From: JAFDVL01 sp043783625
Lineage (GTDB): Bacteria > Acidobacteriota > Blastocatellia > RBC074
Length of the DNA stretch: 28,542 nucleotides
Assembly: GCA_043783625.1 (NCBI GenBank)
Contig: JAYVZE010000011.1
Span: 1-28,542, forward strand
Reading direction: 5' to 3'
Below the pieces are notes generated by a model that saw nothing but the letters and a program-made list of their open reading frames with translations, had not been told where the DNA came from and did not search any database. The first letter of the stretch is position 1. Each line of letters begins with the position of its first letter. A program made the translations under genes and the position numbers. Shown in pieces: positions 16,051 to 23,989 of this stretch.

Positions 16051-17976
16051 ATGAGCAAAGTTATCGGAATTGATTTAGGCACCACAAATTCAGTTGTTGC
16101 CATTATGGAAGGCGGAGAGCCGATTGTATTAACGAATTCTGAAGGTGGACGAACTACGCCTTCAGTCGTCGGTTTTGCAAAAGATGGAAACCGTTTAGTG
16201 GGACAGGTGGCGAAGCGTCAAGCTGTCACCAACCCTGAGAATACGGTTTATTCGATTAAGCGTTTTATGGGACGCCGTTTTGATGAAGTCTCAGATGAGA
16301 TCAAACAAGTTCCCTACAAAGTAGTCCAAGCCTCCAACGGTGACGTTCGTGTGGACATAGATGGAAAAGAATATGCGCCACCTGAAGTCTCGGCGATGAT
16401 CCTGCAAAAATTGAAGTCGGCTGCCGAAGATTATCTCGGACAAAAAGTTACGCAGGCGGTCATCACGGTTCCTGCGTACTTCAATGACGCGCAACGACAG
16501 GCAACCAAAGAAGCCGGGAAAATTGCCGGACTCGAAGTCTTGCGCATCGTAAATGAGCCGACAGCGGCGGCTTTGGCTTACGGTCTGGACAAAAAGAAAG
16601 ATGAGACGATTGCCGTTTTTGACTTTGGTGGCGGTACATTCGACGTATCGGTGCTGGAAGTCGGCGAAGGCGTAGTCGAAGTAAAATCCACCAATGGTGA
16701 TACGCATCTGGGTGGCGACGATATTGACGAACGGCTGATTCACTGGATTGGTGAAGAGTTCAAGAAAGATCAGGGAATTGATCTCTCACAAGATAAAATG
16801 GCGTTACAGCGCCTGAAAGAAGCGGCGGAAAAAGCGAAGATCGAACTTTCTTCGACGATGGAGACTGAAATCAATCTGCCATTCATCACCGCTGACGCTT
16901 CCGGGCCCAAGCATTTGGTACTGAAGCTGACACGCGCAAAATTTGAATCGCTGGTTGATGATATTCTTCAGCGCACGCTGGAGCCTTGCCGTCAGGCCAT
17001 TAAAGACGCTGGGCTGGATGCCAGCAAAATTGATGAAGTCGTCCTTGTTGGCGGTTCGACACGGATTCCAAAAATTCAGCAAATGGTCAAAGATTTCTTC
17101 GGTAAAGAGCCGAATAAATCCGTTAACCCTGACGAAGTTGTCGCCATTGGCGCAGGTGTCCAAGCAGGTGTTCTCGCAGGCGATGTCAAAGATTTGTTGC
17201 TGCTTGACGTGACTCCATTGTCGCTTGGTATTGAAACGCTTGGTGGAGTTTTCACGAAACTCATCGAACGCAATACGACGATTCCGACGCGCAAATCAGA
17301 AGTCTTCTCGACTGCAACGGATAATCAAACTTCAGTTGAAGTTCACGTTTTACAGGGTGAACGTTCGATGGCGGGCGATAACCGGACGCTCGGAAAATTC
17401 CATTTAATCGGAATTCCTCCGGCTCCGCGCGGAATGCCACAAGTCGAAGTGACCTTCGACATTGACGCTAACGGTATCGTCAATGTTTCCGCCCGCGATA
17501 CGGGAACCGGACGCGAACAGAAAATCACCATCACAGCTTCATCCGGGTTGAGCAAAGACGAAATTGACAAGATGAAGAAAGATGCGGAAGCGCATTCGGA
17601 TGAAGATCAAAAGCGTCGTGATGCCATCGAAGCCAGAAATCGTCTGGATTCATTGATCTACAACACTGAAAAAACGATCACGGACAACCGTGAAAAAATC
17701 GCCGTCGGAGTTGTCAGCGAAACAGAAGCTGCTGTTGCTGAAGCTAAGACGGTGACTGAAACCGGTGATGCTGATGCGGAAGCTTTGAATGCAGCTACTG
17801 AAAAGCTCACCAAAGTCTCGCACAAAATCGCGGAATCGTTGTACCAGAATGCTGCGTCCAACGAATCAGGCGAAGCCGCTGCCGGGGCTGCCGCCGGAGA
17901 TTCAGGTCAGCCTCCAGCCTCCAATAACGACGATGTTATTGATGCTGAGTACATTGATGTAGATGAGAAAAAATAG
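16051..17976 (+). CDS. dnaK: chaperone DnaK (Hsp70)
   Basis: A 641-aa Hsp70 from the ATG at 16051, with GGAGG 4 bp upstream; an open frame 13 codons longer at the 5' side is not needed. The N-terminal ATPase has KVIGIDLGTTNSVVA (phosphate loop), AYFNDAQRQATKEAGKIAGL, IVNEPTAAALAYGLDK, IAVFDFGGGTFDVSVLE and VVLVGGSTRIPKIQ. The substrate-binding domain starts near LLLDVTPLSLGIET. The C-terminus is an Ala/Gly-rich disordered tail ending DVIDAEYIDVDEKK, close to the usual EEVD-like bacterial end. It folds and protects proteins with DnaJ and GrpE. It is the first gene of the heat-shock operon under HAIR/HspR control; grpE is not in the window. Confidence 0.98.
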   Translation: MSKVIGIDLGTTNSVVAIMEGGEPIVLTNSEGGRTTPSVVGFAKDGNRLVGQVAKRQAVTNPENTVYSIKRFMGRRFDEVSDEIKQVPYKVVQASNGDVRVDIDGKEYAPPEVSAMILQKLKSAAEDYLGQKVTQAVITVPAYFNDAQRQATKEAGKIAGLEVLRIVNEPTAAALAYGLDKKKDETIAVFDFGGGTFDVSVLEVGEGVVEVKSTNGDTHLGGDDIDERLIHWIGEEFKKDQGIDLSQDKMALQRLKEAAEKAKIELSSTMETEINLPFITADASGPKHLVLKLTRAKFESLVDDILQRTLEPCRQAIKDAGLDASKIDEVVLVGGSTRIPKIQQMVKDFFGKEPNKSVNPDEVVAIGAGVQAGVLAGDVKDLLLLDVTPLSLGIETLGGVFTKLIERNTTIPTRKSEVFSTATDNQTSVEVHVLQGERSMAGDNRTLGKFHLIGIPPAPRGMPQVEVTFDIDANGIVNVSARDTGTGREQKITITASSGLSKDEIDKMKKDAEAHSDEDQKRRDAIEARNRLDSLIYNTEKTITDNREKIAVGVVSETEAAVAEAKTVTETGDADAEALNAATEKLTKVSHKIAESLYQNAASNESGEAAAGAAAGDSGQPPASNNDDVIDAEYIDVDEKK

Positions 17977-17981
17977 GGAGC

Positions 17982-18062
17982 AGGTGTTGGGTGTTAGGTG
18001 TCGGGTTTCAGGGAATTTAGAATTTATTCACCCTGCCACCTGACACCTAACACCTGACACCT
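17982..18062. repeat. period-7 inverted repeat after dnaK
   Basis: The left arm is built from 7-mers AGGTGTT, GGGTGTT, AGGTGTC (17982-18002). The right arm, read on the other strand, is AGGTGTC, AGGTGTT, AGGTGTC, AGGTGGC (about 18035-18062). The two arms pair over ~25 bp with few mismatches around a ~35-nt AT-rich loop. It fills the dnaK-hsp20 gap and could act as an intercistronic hairpin. Confidence 0.7.
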
Positions 18063-18069
18063 TACTTTT

Positions 18070-18498
18070 ATGCCACGTCAAACGCATTTTTTAAGCGATC
18101 TTGCCGCTCTCGAACAGCAGATAAATCAACTGTTCGAGAGTGCGCGCCATACGAATCAACCAACGCGCAATTCGTGGTCTCCGGCAGTGGACATCTACGA
18201 AACAACTGACAGCTTTGTGTTAACTGCCGAAGTCCCGGGCGTCACCAACGACGAGATTGATGTCAAAGTCGTAGACAATCAATTAACCCTGCGTGGCGAA
18301 AGACGTTGGGATCGTGACACCAGTGGCGAACAATTTCATCGGCTCGAAAGTTCGTACGGGAAATTCGAGCGCAGTTTTAATCTTTCGGAACGAATTGACA
18401 CGAATAACATCGCTGCCACCATCGAACACGGAGTGTTAACGGTCAAGCTGCCCAAACGCGCTCCACAGAGTAAGAAAATCCCGATAGAAACTGAGTAA
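18070..18498 (+). CDS. small heat-shock protein Hsp20 / alpha-crystallin family
   Basis: A 142-aa ATP-independent holdase that binds unfolding proteins and passes them to DnaK/DnaJ. The alpha-crystallin domain spans about residues 37-130: WSPAVDIYETTDSFVLTAEVPGV, then LTLRGERRW, and SYGKFERSFNLSERIDTNNIAATIEHGVLTVKLPK, the typical end of the domain with GVLTV. The C-terminal IPIETE holds the I-x-I/V motif used for oligomer assembly. The N-terminal arm is short (~35 aa). Its place between dnaK and dnaJ, where many bacteria have grpE, ties it to the same HspR-controlled transcript. Confidence 0.95.
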   Translation: MPRQTHFLSDLAALEQQINQLFESARHTNQPTRNSWSPAVDIYETTDSFVLTAEVPGVTNDEIDVKVVDNQLTLRGERRWDRDTSGEQFHRLESSYGKFERSFNLSERIDTNNIAATIEHGVLTVKLPKRAPQSKKIPIETE

Positions 18499-18545
18499 AT
18501 TTGAATGATGGTTAAAACATCATTCCACCGTTCCGCCATTCGCTT

Positions 18546-19694
18546 ATGTCTCAACGTGAAGATTATTACGCCGTTCTGGGCGTCAAACGCGGTGCCTCCG
18601 AAGACGAAATAAAAAAGGCGTATCGGCGGCTCGCCCGCAAATACCATCCTGATGTGAATCCCGGTGATAAAAGCTCCGAGGATAAATTCAAACAGGTTTC
18701 CGAAGCCTACGACATTCTTTCCGATCCTAAGAAAAAAGAAGTCTACGATAAATTCGGATCGTATTCGGATAATTTGCGTGACGCCGCTGGTCGAGGTGCT
18801 GGCAGTGGTGGATCGGGCTTCCCGCCAGGTTTCGATTTTAGTAATTATGATTTCGGCAGTGGAGGGCAAGGCAGCGGGCCGAACTTTAAAGATATGTTCG
18901 GTGATATTTTTACTGGCGGAGGTCGCAGCGCATCAGGAGCGCGTCCGCAAATGCAACGCGGTTCTGACATCGAATTGCCCATCTCATTATCGTTTGAAGA
19001 CGCCATTAATGGCATCAATAAAACTGTTTCGTTGCGGCGCCATGATCTTTGCGCAAAATGTAGCGGCTCCGGTGAAAGCAATGGTGCACTGGTGTCTTGC
19101 ATGACCTGTCGCGGGACAGGAAAAGTTTCAGGTGGCGGCGGATTTTTCAGTTTCGATCAGGCTTGTCAGGAATGTCGCGGCTCTGGCAAAAAACGTCCAC
19201 CCTGCAATGATTGTTATGGCAAAGGAACTATTCCGAAAACCGAAACGGTAAGCTTTCGCATTCCTGCCGGAGTTGACACCGGATCGCGTGTTCGTGTCGC
19301 AGGCAAAGGCGAATCAGGCAAGCGCGGCATGCAAACAGGTGATCTCTTCATCATCACGAATGTCGCTCCGCACGCGATTTTTTCGCGCAAGGGCGATAAC
19401 ATTGAATGCTCTGTCCCAATTTCACTGACCGAAGCCGCGCTCGGTGCAAAAATCGAAGTCCCAACTGTCAGCGGCAAAGCGCAACTAAGAATTCCACCCG
19501 GCACACAATCAGGGCAACGATTTCGCTTGCGCGAGAAAGGCGCTCCAAGCCTGCGCAGCAATTCACGCGGCGATCAATATGTTGAAGTCAAAGTCGTTTT
19601 GCCCAAAATTATTGACGAAGATTCAAAAGAACTATTGCGCCAATTCGCCAAACGCAATCCCGAAAATCCGCGTGAGGCGATGGGGTTAGAATAG
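18546..19694 (+). CDS. dnaJ: co-chaperone DnaJ (Hsp40, type I)
   Basis: A 382-aa type I J protein. The J domain (1-70) carries YHPDV with His34-Pro35-Asp36, which triggers DnaK ATP hydrolysis. A Gly/Phe/Ser-rich linker covers about 80-130. The zinc-finger region holds four CxxCxGxG repeats: Cys169/172 (CAKCSGSG), 185/188 (CMTCRGTG), 207/210 (CQECRGSG) and 220/223 (CNDCYGKG). The C-terminal beta-domains have GDLFIITNVAPHAIFSRKGDNI and LREKGAPSLRSNSRGDQYVEVKVVLP. It delivers substrates to DnaK. The gap to hsp20 is 47 bp with no promoter visible, so it should be read from the dnaK promoter. Confidence 0.96.
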   Translation: MSQREDYYAVLGVKRGASEDEIKKAYRRLARKYHPDVNPGDKSSEDKFKQVSEAYDILSDPKKKEVYDKFGSYSDNLRDAAGRGAGSGGSGFPPGFDFSNYDFGSGGQGSGPNFKDMFGDIFTGGGRSASGARPQMQRGSDIELPISLSFEDAINGINKTVSLRRHDLCAKCSGSGESNGALVSCMTCRGTGKVSGGGGFFSFDQACQECRGSGKKRPPCNDCYGKGTIPKTETVSFRIPAGVDTGSRVRVAGKGESGKRGMQTGDLFIITNVAPHAIFSRKGDNIECSVPISLTEAALGAKIEVPTVSGKAQLRIPPGTQSGQRFRLREKGAPSLRSNSRGDQYVEVKVVLPKIIDEDSKELLRQFAKRNPENPREAMGLE

Positions 19695-19769
19695 TTGAAA
19701 GTGCTGAGTGCTGAGAGAATCGATTGTCTTTCAACTCAGGACTCAGTACTTTCAACTCAGCACTCTAAA
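19693..19769. repeat. period-7 inverted repeat after dnaJ
   Basis: It begins at the dnaJ stop codon. The left arm reads AGTTGAA, AGTGCTG, AGTGCTG (19693-19713). The opposite strand of 19731-19769 reads AGTGCTG, AGTTGAA, AGTACTG, AGTCCTG, AGTTGAA, again in strict 7-bp steps. GTTGAAAGTGCTGAGTGCTGAG (19694-19715) pairs with 19735-19756 at 20 of 22 positions. It fills the dnaJ-hspR gap. Confidence 0.7.
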
Positions 19770-19786
19770 GCTCGACACTTCTATTT

Positions 19787-20182
19787 ATGAAGAAACGTAC
19801 TAAAGGCTACACCATCAGTGCTGTTGCCGATCATTACGAGGTTCATCAGCAAACGCTCCGGCTTTATGAGCGAGAAGGGCTGCTGAAACCGTCGCGGTCG
19901 GACGGCAATGTACGCCTTTATACCGAAACCGACATCGAACGTTTAGAGCTGATTTTAGGGCTGACGCGCGACCTCGGAGTCAATCTCGCCGGTGTTGAAG
20001 TGATCCTCAATATGCGCGAAAAAATGGAACAGATGCAGCAGGAATTCAACCGCTTCTTTGAGTACATGCAGCAATACATGGCAAACGCCGCAACGCAGGA
20101 AACACCAAATGCCAAAGAAGCACTCGTCCCCATCCGCAAGCCGATGATCTCAATTCGCAATTCCCCGAAACGCGTAAATTAA
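19787..20182 (+). CDS. hspR: MerR-family heat-shock repressor HspR
   Basis: A 131-aa MerR-type regulator. The winged helix-turn-helix is YTISAVADHYEVHQQTLRLYEREGLLKPSRSDGNVRLYTETDIERLELI (about residues 8-56), with the HQQTLRLYEREGLL core that defines HspR proteins. LTRDLGVNLAGVEVILNMREKMEQMQQEF then forms the helical dimer segment. No metal-binding cysteines are present, as expected for HspR. It should repress the operon by binding the HAIR site at 15909-15929, with DnaK as likely co-repressor (known from Streptomyces and other bacteria). It is the last gene of the dnaK operon, giving an autoregulatory loop. Confidence 0.92.
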   Translation: MKKRTKGYTISAVADHYEVHQQTLRLYEREGLLKPSRSDGNVRLYTETDIERLELILGLTRDLGVNLAGVEVILNMREKMEQMQQEFNRFFEYMQQYMANAATQETPNAKEALVPIRKPMISIRNSPKRVN

Positions 20183-20183
20183 A

Positions 20184-20330
20184 CCGGGAGCGCAAGCATC
20201 CTGCTTGCTGCGGCAAGCGCAGCGATGCCGCGAGACTGGCACAAGAATTTATTTTCGATAAAGGGATTCCCTCTGCGAGGAAGCAGCGAGGCTTCGCCCG
20301 CTGTGGCAAGCAGGATGCTTGCGCTCCCGG
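20184..20330. repeat. large 25-bp perfect inverted repeat (REP/MITE-like) after hspR
   Basis: The arm at 20184-20208 (CCGGGAGCGCAAGCATCCTG, then CTTGC) is the exact reverse complement of 20306-20330. The 97-bp interior has further short GC-rich self-complementary words (TGCGGCAAGCGCAG, CGAGGCTTCGCCCG) and is more GC-rich than the neighbouring spacers. It fills the gap between hspR and the radical SAM gene. It could be a small non-autonomous mobile element or a REP-type terminator. Confidence 0.75.
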
Positions 20331-20412
20331 CAAAAACATTGTGCTGGAATATCTGCTACGAGAAGACTAAGATACATTTCTTGAGATCAGTCCCGCTCAC
20401 CTTTTGAAAATT

Positions 20413-21432
20413 ATGCCGCGTATTGGAATTGAATTAAATAACGTTTGCAATCTGGATTGTGGTCACTGTTTCCGCGACATCTATCGCGGCGAAGGCGACA
20501 AAAGCGATCTCTTCTTCCCGCTGGAATTGCTGGAAAAAATTCTGAGCGATGCGAAACCGCTCGGCTACAATCATATTGCGATTACCGGCGGCGAACCTCC
20601 GATGCATCCGAAATTTGGAGAAGCCTGTGAGATCATCGCCAAATACGGCTACACCTATCATTTCTTAACCAATGGACGCAATTTCGATAAAACGCTCAAA
20701 GCGATCACGCCGCCAGCACGACGATCAAAACTCGCCAGCATTTCCTTTAGCCTCGATGGAGCCACCGAAGCGACCCATGATCAAATTCGCGGCAAAGGTT
20801 CTTATCGTGAAGTCGTGACTTCGATTGCGGTCTGTCAGGCAATGGGTATTGATGTGGGGATGATTTCCACCATCAATAAAGTAAATCGTCACGAGATAGA
20901 TCAATTCGCGTTACTCAGCGCGCATCTCAAAGTCAAAAAACATGTCTTCGTCCATCAAAATCCAACGCAGCATAATTTCAGCAACGATATGGTTCTACCC
21001 CTCGAAGAATGGCGCGGCGTCGAACGTGATGTAGCCCGCGTCAGAGGCGAATTCCGGCACGAAATCGAAATGGCGATTGGGTTTTATACAGAATATTATT
21101 TGCCCCGCTGTGCTCCGCTCAACCTTGAAGATTTAAATATTGATTTTAAAGGCCGATTGACGCTCTGCTGCCAGATTTCCAATTATCGAGACGGTGAACA
21201 GGATGGCGAAGATGTCGTCGGAGATTTACGAAAAGAAAGTTTACCGACTGCGCTCTCACGCCTGATTTCATTGGTGAATACTGTTCATCAGGAGCGTTTG
21301 GAAATGGCAGTGAATCCTACGAAAAAAGAAGAATTACATTATCCGTGTCTGGTTTGTTTGGAGAGATTTGGGAAGACTACCGAAGAGACTTCGATGGTGC
21401 AGATTGCCGGATTATCAAAAACTGTTTCATAA
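20413..21432 (+). CDS. radical SAM protein with SPASM-like C-terminus
   Basis: A 339-aa radical SAM enzyme from the ATG at 20413; a TTG three codons earlier is possible and neither has a clear ribosome binding site. The cluster motif is CNLDCGHC with Cys12, Cys16 and Cys19 (C-x3-C-x2-C). AITGGEPPMHP is the SAM-binding GGEP block and ISFSLDGATEATHDQIRGKGSY the typical barrel strand. The C-terminal part has cysteines at PRCAPLN, LTLCCQIS and YPCLVCLERFG, fitting an auxiliary-cluster (SPASM or twitch) domain. Such enzymes modify peptides or act in cofactor or cyclopropanation-type chemistry; no precursor gene is next to it on the same strand. Its stop is 1 bp from the stop of the convergent cysteine-peptide operon. 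Confidence 0.88.
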   Translation: MPRIGIELNNVCNLDCGHCFRDIYRGEGDKSDLFFPLELLEKILSDAKPLGYNHIAITGGEPPMHPKFGEACEIIAKYGYTYHFLTNGRNFDKTLKAITPPARRSKLASISFSLDGATEATHDQIRGKGSYREVVTSIAVCQAMGIDVGMISTINKVNRHEIDQFALLSAHLKVKKHVFVHQNPTQHNFSNDMVLPLEEWRGVERDVARVRGEFRHEIEMAIGFYTEYYLPRCAPLNLEDLNIDFKGRLTLCCQISNYRDGEQDGEDVVGDLRKESLPTALSRLISLVNTVHQERLEMAVNPTKKEELHYPCLVCLERFGKTTEETSMVQIAGLSKTVS

Positions 21433-21433
21433 C

Positions 21434-22972
21434 CTATTGATTTACGCTCTTCACTTCAGGTTGAGGACTTTCCGCCTTTCCCTCTAATTTTTTCATTTCA
21501 GCATAGGCACGAATTACAGATCCCGAATTGTTAACAAGAATTTCCTGTACTTGCACGGCATCCTTCCCTTGAAATTTCCCTACCACCTCCACCACCCGAC
21601 TAGCATGCCAGAACCATTCGATAGGCTTGTCTTGCTGCATAGAAGAATCCCGCAAAAACACAGCATACTCTGAAATAACTTTTATGGTTTTATCTGTTAT
21701 GACTCCCGAAGTTAAATCAAGTAATCCGTTGTACAAAATACATTTTTGATGAAAATAATCCGCATCTGCTTTCTCGCTCTGCATTTGCCAGTTATCAAGG
21801 TCTCTTAAAAAATCAGCCAATTCCTTTTGCCAAGAAAGGTTATTTTTCTGCTCAGTAGTTAACCGTTTATTTTCTGACCCAAAGCGAAGATGTTTTATTT
21901 TTGTTAGAAGGTTTTTCGCCTCTATTGATTGCCAATATTGAAAAGCCTTAGCAGTTTTCTCAATTTTTGCCGACTTGATTTCTTCTTCAGCAATTGAAGG
22001 TAGCTTTCGAGTATCCGTTTGTTTGAGCGCAGATAATCCCTTATTGAAATCTTCAACATATCTTTTTATATCAGCCTCAGCCAAATTATCTACACAGCGA
22101 TTATGATTAAGTTGTTTGACTAAATAGTCTCGTAATCCTTCTATTAATCCATTATTCGGAATAGACAAATCATTGCAGACTGCTGCAAGCTCTAATGAGC
22201 TTTGAATAATACGGTAGACAACAGCAGCAAAAGATCGCGTATCATTTGTAATCTTGGGCAACGTGTTCGTATAGCTTGAAAGCAAGGTTGCAAAATGATT
22301 CGGAGTTTTACTGAAAGTTAGAATAACTTTCGTGGCAGGCACAATCTGTGCTGGTGAAGTAATATTACTAATGTAGGACTGTACTAAAAAAACATGCTCC
22401 TCTCTTTTTACTTCCTCAGCACTGAAAGATTGGTGCGCGACTTCCCCAAGCACTTCATAAAAATCGGCAACATCATAAACAAGTAAATCCTCACACCCTA
22501 GCGCAGCTAAATCCGGCTTAGGTATCTGTGTAAATAGCTCACGCGCCTTCACCGCATTAACTGATAACATAGCCTTGACTGCACGTATTTTCAACGAAAG
22601 CTCATCAAGCTTTAACTCGTACGCTCTTCCAAGATAACCTGTCCTTGTATCTACCATTGCGCTAGGTAACGTATCTCGTCTGATTTTATTTTGCGTAGAA
22701 GTAGCTTTATAAAAGGCTTCTTCCAAAAACTCCTGTCTAGCTTGCTTGCTTTTTACCTTGCCAGAGTTGACGATTTGAATCAGCAAGTCTGCATTGAATT
22801 CTGAGGGCAAAGTTCGAAATTCATTTACCAGATTCTCAAGGTTAGCATCACGAACTTCTTTTTTATTAAGAGTTGTTTTTCTCTCCTCACGTATTTGCTG
22901 AGAAAACCCTACCAAACAACTATTAGTGAAGATCGCGATAATGAATCCAGCAAAAAGATTTCTTATCTTCAT
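21434..22972 (-). CDS. exported helical protein of unknown function
   Basis: A 512-aa protein with a signal peptide (MKIRNLFAGFIIAIFTNSCLVGFSQ; a cysteine at residue 19 may even allow a lipoprotein). The rest is almost wholly helical, with repeat-like helix pairs (YLGRAYELKLDELSLKIRAVKAML, VNAVKARELFTQIPKPDL) that resemble TPR-like scaffolds, but I see no exact repeat unit or catalytic motif. The start overlaps the stop of the thioredoxin-like gene in ATGA (22969-22972), so it is coupled to it. It is the third gene after the six-cysteine peptide and likely works with it outside the cytoplasm. The C-terminal ~15 residues are polar and probably disordered. Confidence 0.75.
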   Translation of the reverse strand: MKIRNLFAGFIIAIFTNSCLVGFSQQIREERKTTLNKKEVRDANLENLVNEFRTLPSEFNADLLIQIVNSGKVKSKQARQEFLEEAFYKATSTQNKIRRDTLPSAMVDTRTGYLGRAYELKLDELSLKIRAVKAMLSVNAVKARELFTQIPKPDLAALGCEDLLVYDVADFYEVLGEVAHQSFSAEEVKREEHVFLVQSYISNITSPAQIVPATKVILTFSKTPNHFATLLSSYTNTLPKITNDTRSFAAVVYRIIQSSLELAAVCNDLSIPNNGLIEGLRDYLVKQLNHNRCVDNLAEADIKRYVEDFNKGLSALKQTDTRKLPSIAEEEIKSAKIEKTAKAFQYWQSIEAKNLLTKIKHLRFGSENKRLTTEQKNNLSWQKELADFLRDLDNWQMQSEKADADYFHQKCILYNGLLDLTSGVITDKTIKVISEYAVFLRDSSMQQDKPIEWFWHASRVVEVVGKFQGKDAVQVQEILVNNSGSVIRAYAEMKKLEGKAESPQPEVKSVNQ

Positions 22973-23559
22973 CGTGTCCTTATAAGTTGTTCTTCTTTTT
23001 CTGAAGATATTCCCGGAAGATTAACCTGTAAATAATTGTTTATTTCAGTTTTTAAACCATTCATATATGCACCATGCCAATTCTTTAGCACACTCCCATC
23101 TGGAGAGACTATAATAGTTTGTGGGGTTCCACCCATTTTATAGGCTTTTCGAGCTTCTAAGTTTACATTGGTATACACAGGAAAATGAGCATCATTTTGA
23201 TATAAATATTCTTTCAGTTTCTCAGGCGTAAGTGATAAGCCAATCATTCTATATTTACCGTCAGTTTGCTTTACCATAGCCTTAACATTTTCGAGATTTC
23301 GCTTACACCAAATACAGTCTGGGGTAAAAATATACAAGATAGTTGGCAGCTTCACTTCCGAATACTCAATACTATAATCTAGCTCTGCTAGGTCTGTAGC
23401 ATCAATCTTGGGGACTTGAGAACCAATCTTAAGTTGCCCTTCTTCTTTTATATTAGATAACGAATTTCTAAGATCAGACACTTTATTGGCAAGAACTATA
23501 TTCAAAATAGCAGAGCTTAAAAGAAGGGTTAGTGTAACAAAATTAATTGCTTTATTCAT
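22969..23559 (-). CDS. membrane-anchored thioredoxin-fold (TlpA/redoxin-like) protein
   Basis: I start at the ATG at 23559, which has GGTGAG just upstream. An open frame reaching back to 23631 would run through a strong hairpin and is unlikely to be coding. The 196-aa product has an N-terminal anchor (about 5-25, INFVTLTLLLSSAILNIVLA) and a periplasmic thioredoxin fold. The active site is CIWC (Cys82, Cys85) in LYIFTPDCIWCKRN, and the cis-proline loop is MGGTPQTIIVSPDG. It should exchange disulfides in exported proteins, and the obvious candidate partner is the six-cysteine peptide encoded just upstream. Some members act in cytochrome c maturation, but no such genes are here. Confidence 0.88.
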   Translation of the reverse strand: MNKAINFVTLTLLLSSAILNIVLANKVSDLRNSLSNIKEEGQLKIGSQVPKIDATDLAELDYSIEYSEVKLPTILYIFTPDCIWCKRNLENVKAMVKQTDGKYRMIGLSLTPEKLKEYLYQNDAHFPVYTNVNLEARKAYKMGGTPQTIIVSPDGSVLKNWHGAYMNGLKTEINNYLQVNLPGISSEKEEQLIRTR

Positions 23560-23579
23560 TTTCTCACCCAAAGTTGCCC

Positions 23580-23615
23580 ACAGCAGCACTGAAAAACTTG
23601 CGTCAGTGCTGCTGT
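23580..23615. terminator. 13-bp perfect intercistronic hairpin (attenuator or mRNA stabiliser)
   Basis: ACAGCAGCACTGA (23580-23592) and TCAGTGCTGCTGT (23603-23615) pair perfectly around a 10-nt loop. It lies between the peptide stop (23632) and the thioredoxin-like start (23559). No U tract follows, so partial termination or protection of the peptide mRNA is more likely than a full stop. Confidence 0.7.
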
Positions 23616-23631
23616 ATAAACGACTATTCAC

Positions 23632-23865
23632 CTACCTGCAATAGCCAGTCTTGCTTGAGCTACAAGGCATTTCGCTCTCGGATGGTTTTTTACACGTTAT
23701 TTCCGGGTCGGTTGAGCAGTCTTCCGATGTGGCGCAACACAGCCCACCCGTGGGCTCCCCTTGATTGGCGAGTACAGCAGGAATTGCTACTTGCCATACA
23801 GATATAGCCATTGACAAAACAACAAAAAGATAAATGATCATTAGTCTTGGGTTTACTTTTTTCAT
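23632..23865 (-). CDS. small secreted six-cysteine peptide
   Basis: A 77-aa product from the ATG at 23865, with GGAGG 11 bp upstream; a GTG at 23883 would overlap that site. MKKVNPRLMIIYLFVVLSMA and the following ISVWQVAIPAVLA form a signal peptide or anchor. The mature part of ~43 residues (NQGEPTGGLCC onward) holds six cysteines at 43, 44, 50, 58, 68 and 76, spaced C-C-x5-C-x7-C-x9-C-x7-C, enough for three disulfides. The rest is Ser/Thr/Glu/Pro-rich. I do not recognise the family. Its neighbours (sigma factor upstream, thioredoxin-like protein downstream) suggest a regulated secreted disulfide peptide, such as a signal, toxin or surface protein. Confidence 0.7.
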   Translation of the reverse strand: MKKVNPRLMIIYLFVVLSMAISVWQVAIPAVLANQGEPTGGLCCATSEDCSTDPEITCKKPSESEMPCSSSKTGYCR

Positions 23866-23871
23866 AGAAAA

Positions 23872-23887
23872 GTGAGCCTCCACTCAC
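23872..23887 (-). promoter_or_regulatory. small hairpin with the ribosome binding site in its loop
   Basis: GTGAG-TGGAGG-CTCAC on the minus strand forms a 5-bp stem with the GGAGG of the peptide gene in the 6-nt loop. It may tune translation of the peptide. Confidence 0.4.
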
Positions 23888-23989
23888 AAAGTGAATATTT
23901 TCAGAATTTAAGTTGAGTTATTACCCTTCTGGGTACTTACTTAGAGAGAGAAAAACCTAAAACCTTGATCTTCAAAAAGAAATTTTTCC

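Noticed and set aside
23560..23631. Extended N-terminus of the thioredoxin-like protein from 23631
   Set aside because: The extension is coded by the perfect 13-bp hairpin, lacks a ribosome binding site and would precede the membrane anchor.
20413..23865. RiPP cluster pairing the radical SAM enzyme with the six-cysteine peptide
   Set aside because: The two are on opposite strands, convergent, and the peptide has a signal peptide and redox partner rather than a RiPP leader. The link is not supported, though not excluded.
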